Positions 62,985 through 64,000 of a DNA stretch of 64,000 bases are shown piece by piece. Each line of letters opens with the position of its first letter. Position 1 is the stretch's first letter. The notes under the pieces were generated by a model. That model searched no databases, was not told the DNA's origin, and saw nothing but the letters and a program-made list of their open reading frames with translations. The stretch is from Ramlibacter lithotrophicus (GTDB lineage Bacteria > Pseudomonadota > Gammaproteobacteria > Burkholderiales > Burkholderiaceae_C). The stretch lies in contig NZ_VTOX01000006.1 in the NCBI RefSeq assembly GCF_012184415.1, positions 186,001 to 250,000 of the forward strand, in the 5' to 3' direction. Made by a program: the position numbers and the translations under genes.

Positions 62985-63302
62985 GTGTCAGTTCGAAATA
63001 CCGCGATCGCCATCGCTCTCGCCGCCTCGGCGCTCCCGGCTGCTTTCGCCCAAAGCGGCAGCGTCTTTGTCGGGGGGGAAGCCGGGTGGATCGACCTTCC
63101 GGTGCAAAGCAATCTCACGCGCGAGCAGGTTCGCGAAGAGTTCCTGCAATTCCGCAAGAATCCAGTCGGACCGGACGGTGGCCGCTTCGTTGGCGGGGAG
63201 GCTGGATACATCATGCCGCCGCCAAAGCCGGACTCGCCGAAACCGGATCCGGTCATGACCCCGGCGGAACGCAAGCGGTTCCAGGAGCTGTACCCCGCCT
63301 AG
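62985..63302 (+). CDS. DUF4148-like exported protein, probable CopR target
   Basis: A 105-residue exported protein starting at GTG after AAAGGAAC. The signal peptide (TAIAIALAASALPAAFAQ) is followed by SVFVGGEAGWIDLPVQSN, then LTREQVREEFLQFRKN, which resembles the DUF4148 motif, and a second FVGGEAGYI. The protein thus contains an internal repeat of FVGGEAG plus an aromatic or hydrophobic residue. It is paralogous to the frameshifted gene at 52234. A CopR-box-like palindrome lies 120 bp upstream, suggesting copper induction. Function is unknown. Confidence 0.8.
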   Translation: MSVRNTAIAIALAASALPAAFAQSGSVFVGGEAGWIDLPVQSNLTREQVREEFLQFRKNPVGPDGGRFVGGEAGYIMPPPKPDSPKPDPVMTPAERKRFQELYPA

Positions 63303-63361
63303 AGCTACCGCCGTTCACCCAGTTCGGCAGCGCAGGAATTGCTTGCTCACTCGAGATGCAC

Positions 63362-63892
63362 ATGAAAGCCTCTTCCGCACTCACGCTGCCGCTCTTGCTG
63401 GGAGCGGTGCCTCTTCTTTCCGCCTGTACCACTTTGCTGGACGGGCGCTACGACTACCGCGACGGGTGGCGACGGGGCAAGGTCGTCGCCGTCATCCCGG
63501 GTGCAGCGGTCGAGCGGCCAGGTTACTGGTCCTGCCTGAGGCAAGTGCCTGCGGCCCAGAGGGCGGCGACCAACTACGTGCTCGTCCTCTACCCCGTCAC
63601 CGGACGGGCGTCCCGTACCCGCCTCGTCCCACGGATGCCTGGGGTCGATGTCGCGCCCGGGGACAGCGTACTTGTCAATCTGGCGCGATGCGACGATGCA
63701 GTCGTGCTGCGTGGGAATCCGGACGCGGCAAACCTGCAGCCGAGACTCGACGAACGCACGGTGTTGACGGATGTCAATCGACCGGAAGCGCCTGTGACTA
63801 ACCTTCACCGCTCGGCGGGTGACGTGAACGCAGAATCTCCGCCACCGTTTTTCCCCAGCGATGACCACAATGATCTTCCGGCCCACACTTGA
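63362..63892 (+). CDS. Hypothetical lipoprotein
   Basis: A 176-residue lipoprotein (signal LPLLLGAVPLLSACTT; lipobox LLSAC). The mature part contains a beta-rich segment (GKVVAVIPGAAVERPGYWSC, NYVLVLYPVTGRASRTRLVP) and an acidic, Pro-rich C-terminus. No family is recognised. ATG 63362 is used; ATG 63356 is six bases upstream. Its end overlaps the start of the next gene by 32 bp, implying co-transcription with the TolC-type gene. Confidence 0.7.
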   Translation: MKASSALTLPLLLGAVPLLSACTTLLDGRYDYRDGWRRGKVVAVIPGAAVERPGYWSCLRQVPAAQRAATNYVLVLYPVTGRASRTRLVPRMPGVDVAPGDSVLVNLARCDDAVVLRGNPDAANLQPRLDERTVLTDVNRPEAPVTNLHRSAGDVNAESPPPFFPSDDHNDLPAHT

Positions 63893-64000
63893 CCATCCAC
63901 CCCGGCAATCGCATGTGCTGCGCACGGCAGCGCTTGCCGCCGCCCTCCTCGTTTCCGCAAGCTTGCAGGCGGCCGAACTTGGCGAGGACGTGCAGGGCCT
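63861..64000 (+). CDS. Start of a TolC-type outer-membrane protein (truncated by window end)
   Basis: The visible 46 residues hold a long basic N-terminus, a signal peptide (TAALAAALLVSASLQAAEL) and the mature start GEDVQGL. In relatives of CusC/CzcC-type channels the mature protein commonly begins this way, so a second RND efflux set may follow to the right. ATG 63861 or ATG 63870 may be the start. The assignment is an inference from a short piece. Confidence 0.5.
   Translation, partial: MTTMIFRPTLDHPPRQSHVLRTAALAAALLVSASLQAAELGEDVQG

Noticed and set aside
39441..64000. Right attachment site (second copy of the tRNA-Ala 3' end)
   Set aside because: No repeat of the T-arm/acceptor sequence was noticed when reading the region, so the right end is taken to be outside the window. 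A computed repeat search would be decisive.
37300..64000. Insertion sequences or transposase genes in the island
   Set aside because: No transposase with a recognisable DDE or serine-recombinase motif and no terminal inverted repeats with target duplication were seen.

Overview
The window is high-GC bacterial DNA, apparently complete across most genes, and most consistent with a betaproteobacterium of the order Burkholderiales (Comamonadaceae-like, e.g. a Ramlibacter/Variovorax relative). This rests on base composition, on families typical of that group (DUF4148-like proteins, DUF6502, CopK, TRAP carboxylate transporters) and on tight ATGA/GTGA overlaps inside operons. Genus is inference.

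Layout. 1-6716: the end of a chemotaxis operon (three chemoreceptors, cheW, cheR, cheD, cheB; cheA and cheY would lie upstream). 6782-16665: a sugar-acid catabolic locus. A TRAP transporter, an enolase-superfamily enzyme and a FadR-type GntR regulator face an IlvD/Edd-family sugar-acid dehydratase, dgoK, dgoA and an SDR dehydrogenase. The logic fits a De Ley-Doudoroff-type route from an aldonate to pyruvate and glyceraldehyde 3-phosphate. 16772-37113: mixed chromosomal genes, including a DsbG-like lipoprotein, a two-gene membrane unit of unknown function, a MarR/MFS pair facing a thioesterase, gloA, edd-eda, chaC, uvrD, a large secreted hydrolase, guaC, an S41 protease, an esterase and a SAF-domain oxidoreductase. 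edd carries an in-frame insertion made of palindromic REP-like DNA.

37217-64000: a tRNA-Ala(CGC) is followed directly by a large tyrosine recombinase and then by a heavy-metal island that runs off the right edge. It starts with decayed genes (FTR1 permease, bacterioferritin fragment) and one conserved hypothetical. A copper module follows: TolC-type channel, multicopper oxidase, cupredoxin, DUF411 protein, CusF-like protein, the regulator CopR, a cysteine-rich Csp copper-storage protein and an RTX-repeat protein. After a lipoprotein/DUF6502 pair comes a complete RND efflux system (CzcI-like, CzcC, a small membrane protein, CzcB, CzcA). A mer unit (merR, merT, merP, GDCCVxC protein) has no mercuric reductase in the window. 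Last come an unpaired sensor kinase CopS, divergent copK, a DUF4148-like gene, a lipoprotein and the start of another TolC-type gene.

Working together, the island should sense periplasmic Cu (CopS/CopR, encoded about 13 kb apart), bind or oxidise Cu in the periplasm (MCO, cupredoxin, CusF-like, CopK), store Cu(I) in the cytosol (Csp) and export metal by RND efflux. Two CopR-box-like palindromes mark copS/copK and the DUF4148-like gene as probable regulon members. The most noteworthy points are the REP-like insertion inside edd, the csp-RTX gene pair, the mer unit lacking merA, the separated copR and copS, two putatively leaderless metal-resistance mRNAs and a terminator-like hairpin in the guaC leader.
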